64,000 bases of DNA from Streptomyces filipinensis (GTDB taxonomy: Bacteria; Actinomycetota; Actinomycetes; Streptomycetales; Streptomycetaceae). Position numbers and translations under genes: made by a program. Positions 1-8,891 of the stretch are shown in pieces (the first letter of the stretch is position 1; every line of letters starts with the position of its first letter). The notes under the pieces were generated by a model. It was not told the origin of the DNA and did no database searches. It saw only the letters and a list, made by a program, of their open reading frames with translations. Location of the stretch: positions 278,080 to 342,079 of the forward strand of contig NZ_BMTD01000005.1 of NCBI RefSeq assembly GCF_014649495.1, in the 5' to 3' direction.

Positions 1-1
1 C

Positions 2-874
2 CGGCTGGGAACCGACCGGGCCCTGCAAGGCGTGCCGGTCGCCGCGCTGCTGGACGGCTTCCAGGCCGGTCGGTCCTGGCTGGTGCGGACGGTCGTGGAG
101 CGCGGCCGGGCCGCCGAGATGACAGCCGACGCCCTGCTGGACGCGGTCACCCGGATCGACACGATCACCACGGCCCTGGAACACCGGATGGTCCACGCCC
201 ACCGGATCACCGAGCTGGAGTTGGCCAGGACGGCCCGGGAGAGCACCGCCCAGCGGCTGCGGGCGCTCCTGCGCGGCGAGCCGGTGGACCGGCCACTGGA
301 ACCCGGCCGTGCCTACCACTGCGTGGTGAGTGAGATCAGCGACCCTACGACGGCGCGGCACGTGGAGGCCGTACTCGGGTCTGCCGGGCTGACCGGCATG
401 GTCGACGGAACGCTCGCCGCCGTACTGCACCACATGCCCGAGCTGCCCGCAGGCCTGCCGCCGCTGGTCGTCTCGCCGCCCGTGCCACCCGCGCGCCTGC
501 CCGGCCTGTACGAGGTGTGCCGCCGAGCGCTGCGGGCCGCCACGGAGGGCGGCCCGCGGAAGCTGACGGCGCTGGCGCTGCCGACGGCCCTCGCGGCGCA
601 ACCCGAACTGGGCCGCCTGCTGGCAGCGGAACTCCTGCCCGCCCTCGACCCGGCCGACCCCTTCCACCGGGAGCTCGCCCGTACGGCCGTGGCCTATCTC
701 GACCACGGTGCCCGCATCGGGCCCACGGCTTCCGCCGTGCACGTGCACCCGAACACGGTGAAGTTCCGCCTCCGCCGCCTGCGGGACCTCACAGGCCACG
801 AGCTCACCGGTTCCCTCGTCCACTGTGCCCACCTGTGGTGGGCCCTTCGCGTCTGGCTCAGCTCCGACACCTGA
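2..874 (+). CDS. PucR/CdaR-type transcriptional regulator, 5' truncated by window edge
   Basis: The reading frame is already open at base 2, so the true start lies upstream. The visible part ends with the helix-turn-helix typical of PucR/CdaR regulators, in which a segment containing VHPNTVKFRLRRL follows a short LARTAVAYLDHG helix. That C-terminal domain is the best support for the call. The middle is an unassigned sensory or GGDEF-like region. Proteins of this family control catabolic or secondary genes in response to small molecules, but the effector cannot be read here. The gene converges on the chaplin gene, leaving only about 20 bases between the two stops. Confidence 0.75.
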   Translation, partial: RLGTDRALQGVPVAALLDGFQAGRSWLVRTVVERGRAAEMTADALLDAVTRIDTITTALEHRMVHAHRITELELARTARESTAQRLRALLRGEPVDRPLEPGRAYHCVVSEISDPTTARHVEAVLGSAGLTGMVDGTLAAVLHHMPELPAGLPPLVVSPPVPPARLPGLYEVCRRALRAATEGGPRKLTALALPTALAAQPELGRLLAAELLPALDPADPFHRELARTAVAYLDHGARIGPTASAVHVHPNTVKFRLRRLRDLTGHELTGSLVHCAHLWWALRVWLSSDT

Positions 875-895
875 GTGCGGGCGGGCCGTGCGGGC

Positions 896-1132
896 CTACA
901 GGTTCGCGCAGGTGTTGCCGAACGTGGGGTTCAGGATCCCGACGACGGAGACACTGTTGCCGCATGCGTTGACCGGCACGTGTACGGGTGCCTGGATCAG
1001 GTTTCCGCTCAGGACCCCGGGAGAGCCCCAGGCAACACCTTGGGTCCCGGCGTCAGCGGCTGCGGCGCCTGCCCCACCGAGGACTGCGGTGGCGGCGAGA
1101 GCGGCGGCGGCGAGAGCAGGGCGTACACGCAT
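896..1132 (-). CDS. Short chaplin (cell-surface hydrophobin-like protein)
   Basis: This 78-residue protein has a signal peptide (about residues 1-26, ending near AAAADAG) followed by one chaplin domain. Diagnostic pieces are SPGVLSGN, VPVHVPVNACGN, and LNPTFGNTC, with the two Cys residues that form the intramolecular disulfide in short chaplins. Chaplins are secreted, assemble into amyloid-like surface films and help aerial hyphae leave the aqueous phase. The ATG at 1132 was chosen over a longer in-frame extension because AAGGAG lies just upstream and the signal peptide begins there. No sortase motif is present, so it is a short, non-anchored type (ChpD-H group); the exact member cannot be assigned. 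Confidence 0.93.
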   Translation of the reverse strand: MRVRPALAAAALAATAVLGGAGAAAADAGTQGVAWGSPGVLSGNLIQAPVHVPVNACGNSVSVVGILNPTFGNTCANL

Positions 1133-1308
1133 GGTGTTCTCCTTCGTAGGGAGGGCGATCGACCGATAGCTCTCCATACGCCCGGCGGAAAAACGCCGAT
1201 ACAGGGAGTGGCGGGAGAAACCACCTGTTCAGTTGGAACCGTGGACAGTTGACGGAAGCCCCCGTCGGGCCGGCACTCCGTGGCCCCGGGCCGGCGTTCG
1301 ACGTGCCG

Positions 1309-1830
1309 CTACCTTCGCGGTACGGCTGGTGCGGAGATCGGCCGCGTCGGATGCACAGCCCGGGAACGCTTCCGAGTCACCACCGCGATGATCGTCCCCA
1401 CCCCCGCGACACCCAGTCCGAGCCCGCTGAAGATCAGCGGCAGCAGCCACAGCGAGGCGAACCCGTTGATCCGCGCGTCCTCGGGGGAGTCCGCCCGGTA
1501 GAGAACCTCGACCCGCTCACCCTTCTCGTACGCCGGTGGGCTGGAACCCGTGGGGTCCCGGAACGTCCTCGGTGTGCCATCCGCCGACGTGAACCTGACG
1601 ACCGGGTAGGCCATGGGCTTGTCGTTCACCCGCCTCCCGTGAGACGTGCTGTGGTGGTCGGTGCGCCACTCCAGGGCGACCACCGTGCCGCGGGCACGCT
1701 TCGCATCCGTCAGGAACGAGACCGACAGCCCCGCGAGGATCAGCCCGATGACCAAGAACAGCGACCCGAACCCGATCAACCCGAAGGCGACCCACCGGCG
1801 GCCACGCTGCCCGCGTACCTCGACTTGCAC
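1309..1830 (-). CDS. DUF3592-type membrane protein
   Basis: This 173-residue protein has one membrane helix near residues 14-40 and a second near 128-152, with a roughly 85-residue domain between them. The middle domain has the feel of DUF3592 (AYPVVRFTSADG, then VLYRADSPEDARI). The GTG start has GAGAGGG upstream. The function of the family is unknown. A second protein with similar organisation follows on the same strand side, which suggests the two may be related or act together, but this is inference. Confidence 0.7.
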   Translation of the reverse strand: MQVEVRGQRGRRWVAFGLIGFGSLFLVIGLILAGLSVSFLTDAKRARGTVVALEWRTDHHSTSHGRRVNDKPMAYPVVRFTSADGTPRTFRDPTGSSPPAYEKGERVEVLYRADSPEDARINGFASLWLLPLIFSGLGLGVAGVGTIIAVVTRKRSRAVHPTRPISAPAVPRR

Positions 1831-1914
1831 GACGTCCCTCTCACTTGTTCCGGAGTGAGAGGGACGCTATCCCAGACATCCGGGCCGCCGCGCTCCCGTC
1901 CCGGGCGGCCCAGG

Positions 1915-2622
1915 TCAGTCCGTGGCACCGTCGGTGGTCGCCGTCACGTCCTGTGTGGTGGTGCCGGTGCGCTGCCGATCCGGCCCGCCGGACCGCGGGC
2001 GGCTGCGCAGGTGTTCCCGCAGCATGACCCCACCGACGCCCCCCAGAGCGGTGCCGGCCACGAGGATCAGCAGTTCGCAGCCCCGCACCGTCGAGGCCGT
2101 GAAGTGGCTGACGTTCGGGCGGCCGCCCAGCTGCCAGTCCGCGTGCCCCTTGAGGTCGACGGTCGCCAGAACACGCTGCCCCGGCGCCAGTCGGGACCCC
2201 GCCGTGTCAAGCGGGCGGTGCGGCAGACCGGGCGGGACGGCCACGCCGTAGGTGTACGAGATCCCTGTCTGCACGCCGATGTCGTTGTAGTCGCGGTGCG
2301 CGTGCTCCGTCCGTAAGGTGACCGTCGCTTCGCGGCCGTGGTCGTGCAGCGCCTGCTGCTCGGCCAGGATGGTTCCGCAGAAGCAGTGCAGCACGAAAGC
2401 AAGGCCCATGACCCATCCCGCGCCGCTGAACTCCGTGCCGGTCGCCGCCCAGGCCACCAGGCCGACCAGGGCGCCCCCGATCAGCGCGCCGTACACCACC
2501 CAGCTGTCGCTGCGCGGGTACGCCCAGGCCTCGTAGCTCCGCAGGCTCAGGATGAGCAGGGCGCCGCCCCCGAGCCCCACCGGCAGGCCCGCTGCCGCCG
2601 ACACCCCGTACGGTCTTCGCAC
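1915..2622 (-). CDS. Hypothetical four-helix membrane protein, possibly DUF3592-like
   Basis: About 235 residues with hydrophobic helices near residues 8-28, 36-58, 65-88 and 182-202. A soluble stretch between helices three and four contains VTLRTEHAHRDYNDIG and LDTAGSRLAPGQRVLATVD, resembling the extracytoplasmic part of DUF3592-type proteins. The GTG at 2622 was preferred over an upstream start because GGGGGAGG lies four bases before it. The C-terminal 35 residues are polar and Thr/Arg-rich. Function is not known; it sits upstream of the other small membrane protein and about 160 bases from snapalysin. Confidence 0.6.
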   Translation of the reverse strand: MRRPYGVSAAAGLPVGLGGGALLILSLRSYEAWAYPRSDSWVVYGALIGGALVGLVAWAATGTEFSGAGWVMGLAFVLHCFCGTILAEQQALHDHGREATVTLRTEHAHRDYNDIGVQTGISYTYGVAVPPGLPHRPLDTAGSRLAPGQRVLATVDLKGHADWQLGGRPNVSHFTASTVRGCELLILVAGTALGGVGGVMLREHLRSRPRSGGPDRQRTGTTTQDVTATTDGATD

Positions 2623-2781
2623 AGCGCCTCCCCCGGACCAGCACCGCCGCACACCGATGTGTCCGCCCAGCTTCGCGTGAGACGCCGCGCGACGCCAGAC
2701 CCTCAGCCGCGTCGCCCACAGCCCCGGGCGGGGCGTTCGGCGCGGGCTGACGCGGTCGGGGAGGCGGCGGCTTGCCGTGGA

Positions 2782-3579
2782 TCAGCCAATACGGATCAGT
2801 ACGGGTCCGGGTGCCGGCGGGGTGATCGCGGGCGTGCCGGGGACCTGGGCACCGCCGCTGACCGGTTGCCCGCCCCCACCGGCGACACCGCCGGCGGGCG
2901 GCCCGGTGGGGGCCGTGCCCGGGGCATGCGCGAGGCCGGTGGCCCACAGCTGGTCGACACGCGAACGCTCGGTGGCGTTCGGGTAACGGCTGGTGCAGGA
3001 CGGGCCGGCGCTGCCGCCCGACATCAGCTCACTGCACGGCCCGCCGTAGTCGTCCGGCAGACCCAGCACGTGCCCGGTCTCGTGGGTCACGACGCGGACC
3101 GAGTCGTACTGCTGGTTCTGGGTGTAGTCGAGGAAGACGACGCCGCTTCCGTGGCCGTTGGCGGAGGTGTAGGAACCGCGCGGGTCGTTGCCCTCGCGGT
3201 AGGAGAAGTCGGCACTACCCGTTGACGTCTCCTGGAGCTTGACGTTGGACTCCGAGCTGTTCCAGATCGAGGCGGCGCTCGCTATCTGCGAACGGAAGCT
3301 CGGTGCCTGGGAGGCGTTGTAGTGGAGAGTCACCGCCCGCGCGTTCGGCTGGGCGGCGCGCTTCTCGGCGACGGACTTGAGTACGGCCTCGAGGAACGCC
3401 TTGTTGTTCGCGGCCTCCTCGACCGACCCGGTGTACTGCGCCGCGGAGGTACCGGTGGCACCGGAAGGGGCCTCGGCCGTCTGGGCGCTGGCGGGCACCG
3501 CCGCGCCCAGCGCGCTGGAGGCCAGACCCAGGCCGAGAGCGAGGGCGAGGAGTCTCGCGGACGTTCGGGACGACTTCAT
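2782..3579 (-). CDS. snpA: Snapalysin, small neutral extracellular metalloprotease (M7)
   Basis: A secreted zinc endopeptidase of the snapalysin family. The 265-residue precursor has a signal peptide (about 1-33), a short propeptide and a catalytic domain with [12 protein letters not shown] at residues 166-177. This is the M7 zinc motif HExxHxxGxxD, with His166, His170 and Asp176 as ligands and Glu167 as the catalytic base. A Cys pair (PCSEL and SCTSR) matches the family disulfide. The last 45 or so residues are a Pro/Gly-rich extension that is unusual for snapalysin, which normally ends soon after the catalytic domain. The LysR regulator often divergent from snpA is not present here. The ATG start has GGAG upstream. 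Confidence 0.92.
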   Translation of the reverse strand: MKSSRTSARLLALALGLGLASSALGAAVPASAQTAEAPSGATGTSAAQYTGSVEEAANNKAFLEAVLKSVAEKRAAQPNARAVTLHYNASQAPSFRSQIASAASIWNSSESNVKLQETSTGSADFSYREGNDPRGSYTSANGHGSGVVFLDYTQNQQYDSVRVVTHETGHVLGLPDDYGGPCSELMSGGSAGPSCTSRYPNATERSRVDQLWATGLAHAPGTAPTGPPAGGVAGGGGQPVSGGAQVPGTPAITPPAPGPVLIRIG

Positions 3580-4095
3580 GTGGGGGGCTCCTACTCACTC
3601 GGTGACGCCGAGCCCCCGGTGTGCGGTCGACTCTGTGTGAACACCGGTTCCGAACTGCGGCGACGTCCTGTGGGTCGTCATTCTTAGAACGGCTCGACAG
3701 GGAGCGCAACGGGTCCCCGCCACTACATCGCCTCGTAGGTCCCGGAACCTCGCCAGGGCTGTGTACGGGCCTCCGGTCCGCACGGAGGGGGCGAGAGGGA
3801 AAGCTGGCGCGGCGTCAGAAGCCTTACATCATGGGGCGACGGGCGTGTGCGGGCCGACCGGGGGAATCCCAGGACGCGCGGCGGGAGCCACATCCAGACC
3901 AAGACGGACAAATGCTTGAATGTCTGCCATATCGCCTCTACTAAGCGTGCCCCTCTATGGGCGAAGCGCTGTGACCGACGCCATAGAACCCGAGCTTCCG
4001 TTTTCCGGCGTGCCGCCGAGGGCCGCGCGGCGGAGGAGGTGGCCAGCGGCAGGCCGTCCCCGCCGAGGGGCGGGCCTGGCAAGCAGGCCTCCGGG
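3580..4095 (-). other. Intergenic stretch, no gene supported
   Basis: About 516 bases between the start of snapalysin and the end of the acetyltransferase gene. All open frames here are short, lack family signals and read as shadows. Part of it (about 3890-3960) is less GC-rich than the surroundings and could hold the snapalysin promoter or a junction scar. A weak resemblance to the beginning of an IS5-type transposase near 3970 was judged insufficient. Confidence 0.5.
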
Positions 4096-4740
4096 TCACG
4101 GGGTGTGCGGGGCGGCGGCTTCCAGGTCGGCGACACTGCCCGACATGATGGTCCGTACGTGCTCCGTGATGTGCTCCGCGGGCCAGTCCCACCAGGCCAC
4201 CGCCAGCAACCGGGCGATGTCCCGGTCGTCGTAGCGGGTGCGGATGAGCCGGGCGGGGTTGCCGCCGACGATGCCGTAGTCGGGTACGTCGCCGGTGACG
4301 ACGGCGCCGGTGCCGATGATCGCTCCGTGTCCGATCCGTACTCCGGGCATGATCGTGGTGCCGTGGCCGAACCAGACGTCGTTGCCGACGACGGTGTCAC
4401 CTCGGTCGGGCAGGCCGGTGAGCAGGTCGAAATGTTCGGCCCAGGAGCCGCCCATGGTGGGGAAGGGGAAGGTCGAGGGCCCGTCCATGCGGTGGTTGGC
4501 ACCGTTCATGATGAACCGCACCCCCGTGCCCAGCGCGCAGAACTTGCCGATGACCAGCCTCTCCGGCCCGTAGTGGTAGAGCACGTTGCGTGTCTCGAAC
4601 GCGGTCGCGTCGTCCGGGTCGTCGTAGTAGGAGTACTCTCCGACCTCGATCAGCGGGGACTTCACCAGCGGCTTGAGCAGCACCACCCGCGGCTGCTCGG
4701 GCATCGGGTGGAGGACCGTCGGATCGGCGGGCACGGGCAT
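4096..4740 (-). CDS. Vat/xenobiotic acetyltransferase-like hexapeptide protein
   Basis: The protein from the internal ATG at 4740 is 214 residues, the usual size for streptogramin A (Vat) or chloramphenicol (CatB) xenobiotic acetyltransferases. Family signs are SPLIEVGEYSYYDDP, the FCALGTGVRFIMNGANH segment with the putative catalytic His, the left-handed helix repeats VVGNDVWFGHGTTIMPGV and IGHGAIIGTGAVVTGDVPDY, and the closing GGNPARLIRTRY. Such enzymes use acetyl-CoA to acetylate hydroxyls of antibiotics or related metabolites. GAGGAG about nine bases upstream supports independent initiation. The frame is also open into the upstream ligase remnant with no stop between them, so a long fusion protein is formally possible. 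Confidence 0.85.
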   Translation of the reverse strand: MPVPADPTVLHPMPEQPRVVLLKPLVKSPLIEVGEYSYYDDPDDATAFETRNVLYHYGPERLVIGKFCALGTGVRFIMNGANHRMDGPSTFPFPTMGGSWAEHFDLLTGLPDRGDTVVGNDVWFGHGTTIMPGVRIGHGAIIGTGAVVTGDVPDYGIVGGNPARLIRTRYDDRDIARLLAVAWWDWPAEHITEHVRTIMSGSVADLEAAAPHTP

Positions 4741-4814
4741 GACGAGGGGCTCCTCGGTGGTCGCGGCACTGTGACCGCTCCATGATCGCGACGATGAGCC
4801 CGCCCGGGTACCGA

Positions 4815-6156
4815 TTTTGCACCGGCCGGTCACGACCAGGTTGCCGTCCGGGGTGCGACGCGCGACGGCGCCGGTGCGCAAGTAGCCGTCGGGGGTGAAG
4901 GCGCGTGCGTTGTGGTCGGGCGCCCGGTAGTAGCCCCGCAGGGTGTACGGGCCCCGGGTGAGGAGTGCGCCGGATTCCCCGTCGGGCACGTCCTTGCCGT
5001 CGGCGTCGGCCACGCGGATCTCGTCGTCGGGCGAGAGCGGGCGGCCCCGCGTGGTCAGCACGGTCTCGTCCGGGTCGTCGGGCCGGGTGAGCGTGAGCAG
5101 TCCCTCAGCCATGCCGAAGAGCTGCTGCAGGCGACAGCCCAGTTCCGGGCCGATGCGTTCGGCGGTCGCCCGGTGCAAGGGCGCACCACCGACCTGGAGG
5201 AGACGCAGACCGTCCAAGTCGGCCTGGAGCGTGGGCAGTACGTCCAGCCACGACTGGGTGACCGCGGGTTCCAGCGACGTGACGGTGACCCGCTCCCGGT
5301 CGATGACGGGAAGGCACTCGGCGGGTTCCGGGTTCTCGACCAGGACGACGGTGCCGCCGACGGAGAGGGTGCCGACGATGCCGGGGCAGCCGAAGGCGAA
5401 GTTGAACGCGGCGGGCAGTGCGGCGAGATACACGTCGCTCTCGGTCAGTGACACCAGTTCGGCGGCTGCCCGCGCCTGGTAGGCGTAGTCGTCGTGGGTG
5501 CGCGGAACGAGCCTGGGGGCGGTGGTCGAGCGGCCGGAGAGCAGGAGGAAGGCCACCTGGCCGGCGCTCTGCGCGAGGGGCCGTTCGGCCGGGGCGTCGA
5601 TGGAGCTCAGCGGGAAGTAGTGGCAGCCCGACGGGTCGGTCCTCAGACCGCCGCACGGGAACGAGGTGGCCGTCTCCAGGGTGAACACCCGCCGCAGGAA
5701 GGGCCCCTGGGCCGCGATGTCCGCGGCCATCGCCGTGTGGTCGAAGCCCTGGTACGTCGACGGACCGACGTAGCCGGCGGCCTCGGTGACCCGCGCGACG
5801 TGGGACACCTCGGGCGCGCGGAGTGAGACCGGGCAGAACACGGGGACCGCACCGGCGCGCATCAGCGCGAACGCGGTGATGACGAACTCGGGAACGTTCG
5901 GCAGCTGGACGACGACCCGTTGCCCGGGCCGAAGACCGCGCAACCGGAATCCGGCGGCCATGCGGTCCACGCGCCGGTTCAGGTTCGCGTACGTGATCCG
6001 GGTATCGGCGTGCACGAGCGCGGTCCGCGGTCCGTACTGCAGGGCCCAGCCGCGCAGCAGGTCGTCCAGCGTGAAGCCGCGCCAGTGCCCGACCGCCCGG
6101 TAGCGGTCGACGAACTCCTCGGGCCAGGGCGTGCAGCCGTCGAGCATGGAGACCAT
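4815..6156 (-). pseudogene. Decayed 2,3-dihydroxybenzoate-AMP ligase, C-terminus missing
   Basis: The sequence from the ATG at 6156 (GGGGAAGGA upstream) follows EntE/DhbE-type aryl-adenylating enzymes: WPEEFVDRYRAVGHW, LPNVPEFVI, PRTHDDYAYQ, FGMAEGLLTLTRPDDP, GPYTLRGYYRAPDHN. The sites needed for catalysis are damaged. The phosphate-binding loop reads LSGRSTTAPRLVPRT, without the usual Gly and Lys of SGGTTGxPK. The ribose-binding Asp of TGD is Ala (LRTGAVARR). Homology stops after VVTGRCK, so the C-terminal subdomain with the catalytic Lys is absent. The frame nevertheless runs without a stop into the acetyltransferase. It was probably a siderophore-type ligase once. No other catechol-siderophore gene is nearby. 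Confidence 0.8.
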
Positions 6157-7046
6157 CTGTTTCCTTCCCCTTTTCCGGTGCCCGGGAGCAACCTCGCCGC
6201 CCTGACCTGGGCCATCCCAGCTGTCAACTTCTCCGGGTGCAATGTGCCTTCCCGACCAGGCACGCGGGACGCCCTCGGCGGAACGTCCAACGAGCGCCGC
6301 TGACCAGGGGGAACGCGTGCAGGGCGCCCAGTCCTCATGCCCGGTCCACGAGTACGGTCCGGTCTGCCTCACTCAGTGTGTGCTCTGCTGGTGAAGGCGG
6401 GGTGGGGGAGTTGTCGTATCTGGTCCACGCGCGTAGCGGATGCTGCCGGGGCTGGGGTTTTCTCGTAGGTGTATCTCCAACCCCCCACGTTCCATGGAGA
6501 CTTCATGCACAGTGCCGCTTTCGGGCTGCCCGCCACCGCTCTGCTCCCGATCAGGGCAGGTGCCGCTCCTTTCCCGGGTGAGCCCCCCGCGCCCCCCTGT
6601 GAGGGCGGCCGCCCGCGCTGAGCCGGCCGTCCTCGCCGTGGGAACGCCGCATGCGAGGAGCGGCGACTCCCGCGACTCCGGTCCACGACGACACCACCGT
6701 CCCGATGTCACCGAGGCCGCCATGGAGCACATGGTCTCTCCGTGAGGTGTGGCGCTCCGGTGCCGAAACCTGCTCCGCGGGTCGGTGCGGTGCCGACGGT
6801 GAGAAGTCGGCCATGTCGTTCCCGCTCGACACCTGCGCCGGCTGCCCGCCCGAGAGGGTGTGTGTCGCCGCCCAGTCCTTCAGCCGTGCCGTTCCGTGCG
6901 TGGGAACGGGCGGTCCGTGAGTGACACATCGTGTCCTGCCAGGCCGACCGCCGAGGGGAGTTCTCCCATGCCGCGGCACGGTATGTGCGCGGCCTCGGTC
7001 CTCGTTCGCGGATTGGCGGTTTGTCATCAACACCACCTTGAACCGG
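6157..7046. other. Long intergenic stretch, no gene supported
   Basis: Nearly 900 bases between the divergent ligase remnant and the M4 protease. Short open frames exist on both strands but none has a recognisable domain, signal peptide or convincing ribosome binding site. The segment presumably holds promoters for the flanking genes; the only clear structure is the palindrome immediately downstream of this stretch. Confidence 0.5.
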
Positions 7047-7064
7047 ATGACATGAGCATGTCAT
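7047..7064. promoter_or_regulatory. Perfect palindrome upstream of the M4 protease, candidate operator
   Basis: ATGACATGAGCATGTCAT has two perfect 8-base arms separated by AG and lies about 100 bases before the protease start. Its size and symmetry fit a dimeric regulator site. The regulator is not identified. Confidence 0.5.
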
Positions 7065-7166
7065 TCATGGCAGTCTCTCTCCCACTGCCGCACGAGCAAG
7101 ACAACGTCCACAACTGTCCCGGTCGGCCCCATACCGGCCGGACATTCCCCCCACAAAGGAGCTTGT

Positions 7167-8810
7167 GTGACCTCCCGTTACACACATCACCGGCGTACCG
7201 CACTGGCCGCGGCCACTGCCGTCGCCGCAGCCGCGGCACTCATGAGCACCACGCTCACCACCACGGCCACCGCCCAGCCCGCCGACGGCGCCTCCCGCCT
7301 GACCGCGGCTCCGGTCACGCTGTCGGCCGCCGCCCGCACCTCCCTGATCCAGAAGGCGCAGGCCGGCGCCGCGGCGACCGCCCAGCAGATAGGCCTGGGG
7401 GCCAAGGAGAAGCTGGTCGTCAAGGACGTCGTCAAGGACGCCGACGGCACCGTCCACACCCGCTACGAGCGCACCTACGCGGGCCTGCCGGTGCTCGGCG
7501 GCGACCTCGTCGTCCACACCGCCAAGTCCGGCAAGACCGAGGGTGTGACCAGAGCGACCAAGGCGGCCATCAAGGTGGCCTCGCTCAAGCCGCGGTTCGC
7601 CGCCGCCCAGGCCGAGAAGCAGGCTCTGGGCCTGGCCAAGACGGCGGGTTCGGCGAAGACAGCCGCGGACCAGGCTCCGCGCAAGATCATATGGGCCGTG
7701 AGCGGCAAGCCCGTGCTCGCCTACGAGACGGTCGTCGGCGGTCTGCAGGACGACGGCACCCCGAACCAGCTGCACGTCATCACCGACGCGGCCACCGGCA
7801 AGAAGCTCTTCCAGTACCAGGGCATCGAGACCGGCGTCGGCAACACCCAGTACAGCGGCAAGGTGGACCTGACGACGGCGCAGTCCGGGTCGTCGTACTC
7901 CCTGACCGACGCCTCGCGTGGTGGCCACAAGACCTACAACCTCGACCACGCGACCTCCGGTACCGGCACGCTGTTCTCGCAGTCCAGCGACACCTGGGGC
8001 GACGGAAAGGTCTCGAACGCGGCGACCGCCGCCGCCGACGCCGCCTACGGCGCGCAGGAGACCTGGGACTTCTACAAGAAGACCTTCGGCCGCAGCGGCA
8101 TCAAGAACGACGGTGTCGGCGCCTACTCGCGGGTCCACTACGGCAACTCGTACGTGAACGCGTTCTGGGACGACAGCTGCTTCTGCATGACCTACGGCGA
8201 CGGTGAGGGCAATGCCGACCCGCTGACCGCGCTCGATGTCGCCGGGCACGAGATGAGTCACGGCGTCACCGCCAACACCGCGGGCCTGGAGTACTCCGGT
8301 GAGTCCGGCGGCCTGAACGAGGCGACCTCCGACATCTTCGGCACCGGCGTGGAGTTCTACGCCAACAACTCCACCGATGTCGGTGACTACCTCATCGGCG
8401 AGAAGATCAACATCAACGGCGACGGCAAGCCGCTGCGCTACATGGACAAGCCCAGCAAGGACGGCGGCTCCGCCGACTACTGGTCCTCCAGTGTGGGCGG
8501 CCTGGACGTGCACTACTCGTCCGGCGTCGCCAACCACTTCTTCTACCTGCTGTCGGAGGGCAGCGGCGCGAAGACGATCAACGGCGTGAGCTACGACTCG
8601 CCCACCAAGGACGGCTCCAAAGTCACCGGTATCGGCAGGGACAAGGCGCTGCAGATCTGGTACAAGGCGCTGACCACGTACTTCACCTCGACGACCGACT
8701 ACAAGGGCGCCCGCACGGGCACCCTCAAGGCGGCGTCCGACCTCTACGGCGCCTCCAGCACCGAGTACAAGGCGGTCGAGGCGGCCTGGTCCGCGGTCAA
8801 CGTGAGCTGA
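7167..8810 (+). CDS. Secreted thermolysin-family (M4) neutral metalloprotease
   Basis: A 547-residue preproprotease of the griselysin type. It has a signal peptide (about 1-36), an FTP/PepSY propeptide (about 60-210) and an M4 catalytic domain. The zinc site is HEMSH at 361-365 with the third ligand Glu385 in GLNEATSD, spaced exactly as in thermolysin. The DVHYSSGVANHFFYL segment contains the second-domain active-site His. The enzyme is secreted and degrades proteins in the medium. GTG at 7167 is preceded by AAAGGAG. The gene stands alone, with a palindrome upstream and a strong hairpin 18 bases after the stop. Confidence 0.95.
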   Translation: MTSRYTHHRRTALAAATAVAAAAALMSTTLTTTATAQPADGASRLTAAPVTLSAAARTSLIQKAQAGAAATAQQIGLGAKEKLVVKDVVKDADGTVHTRYERTYAGLPVLGGDLVVHTAKSGKTEGVTRATKAAIKVASLKPRFAAAQAEKQALGLAKTAGSAKTAADQAPRKIIWAVSGKPVLAYETVVGGLQDDGTPNQLHVITDAATGKKLFQYQGIETGVGNTQYSGKVDLTTAQSGSSYSLTDASRGGHKTYNLDHATSGTGTLFSQSSDTWGDGKVSNAATAAADAAYGAQETWDFYKKTFGRSGIKNDGVGAYSRVHYGNSYVNAFWDDSCFCMTYGDGEGNADPLTALDVAGHEMSHGVTANTAGLEYSGESGGLNEATSDIFGTGVEFYANNSTDVGDYLIGEKININGDGKPLRYMDKPSKDGGSADYWSSSVGGLDVHYSSGVANHFFYLLSEGSGAKTINGVSYDSPTKDGSKVTGIGRDKALQIWYKALTTYFTSTTDYKGARTGTLKAASDLYGASSTEYKAVEAAWSAVNVS

Positions 8811-8828
8811 CCCACCGCAGGCCAGGGG

Positions 8829-8856
8829 CGGCAGCCGGGACTCATCCCGGCTGCCG
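8829..8856. terminator. Intrinsic-type hairpin terminator between convergent genes
   Basis: A perfect 12-base stem (CGGCAGCCGGGA and its complement) around a CTCA loop. It follows the M4 protease stop and precedes the end of the convergent MFS gene, so it can serve both directions. No U-tract, as is common in Streptomyces. Confidence 0.85.
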
Positions 8857-8891
8857 TCCCGAGCCGTGCCGGAGCGGGACACCCCCCCGGA

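Noticed and set aside
3965..4060. A possible start of an IS5-type transposase (TDAIEPELP)
   Set aside because: Only a few residues match and no continuation follows in any frame.
7065..8882. A 605-residue minus-strand open frame opposite the M4 protease
   Set aside because: It mirrors the protease codons; low-complexity Val/Gly-rich sequence without family motifs.
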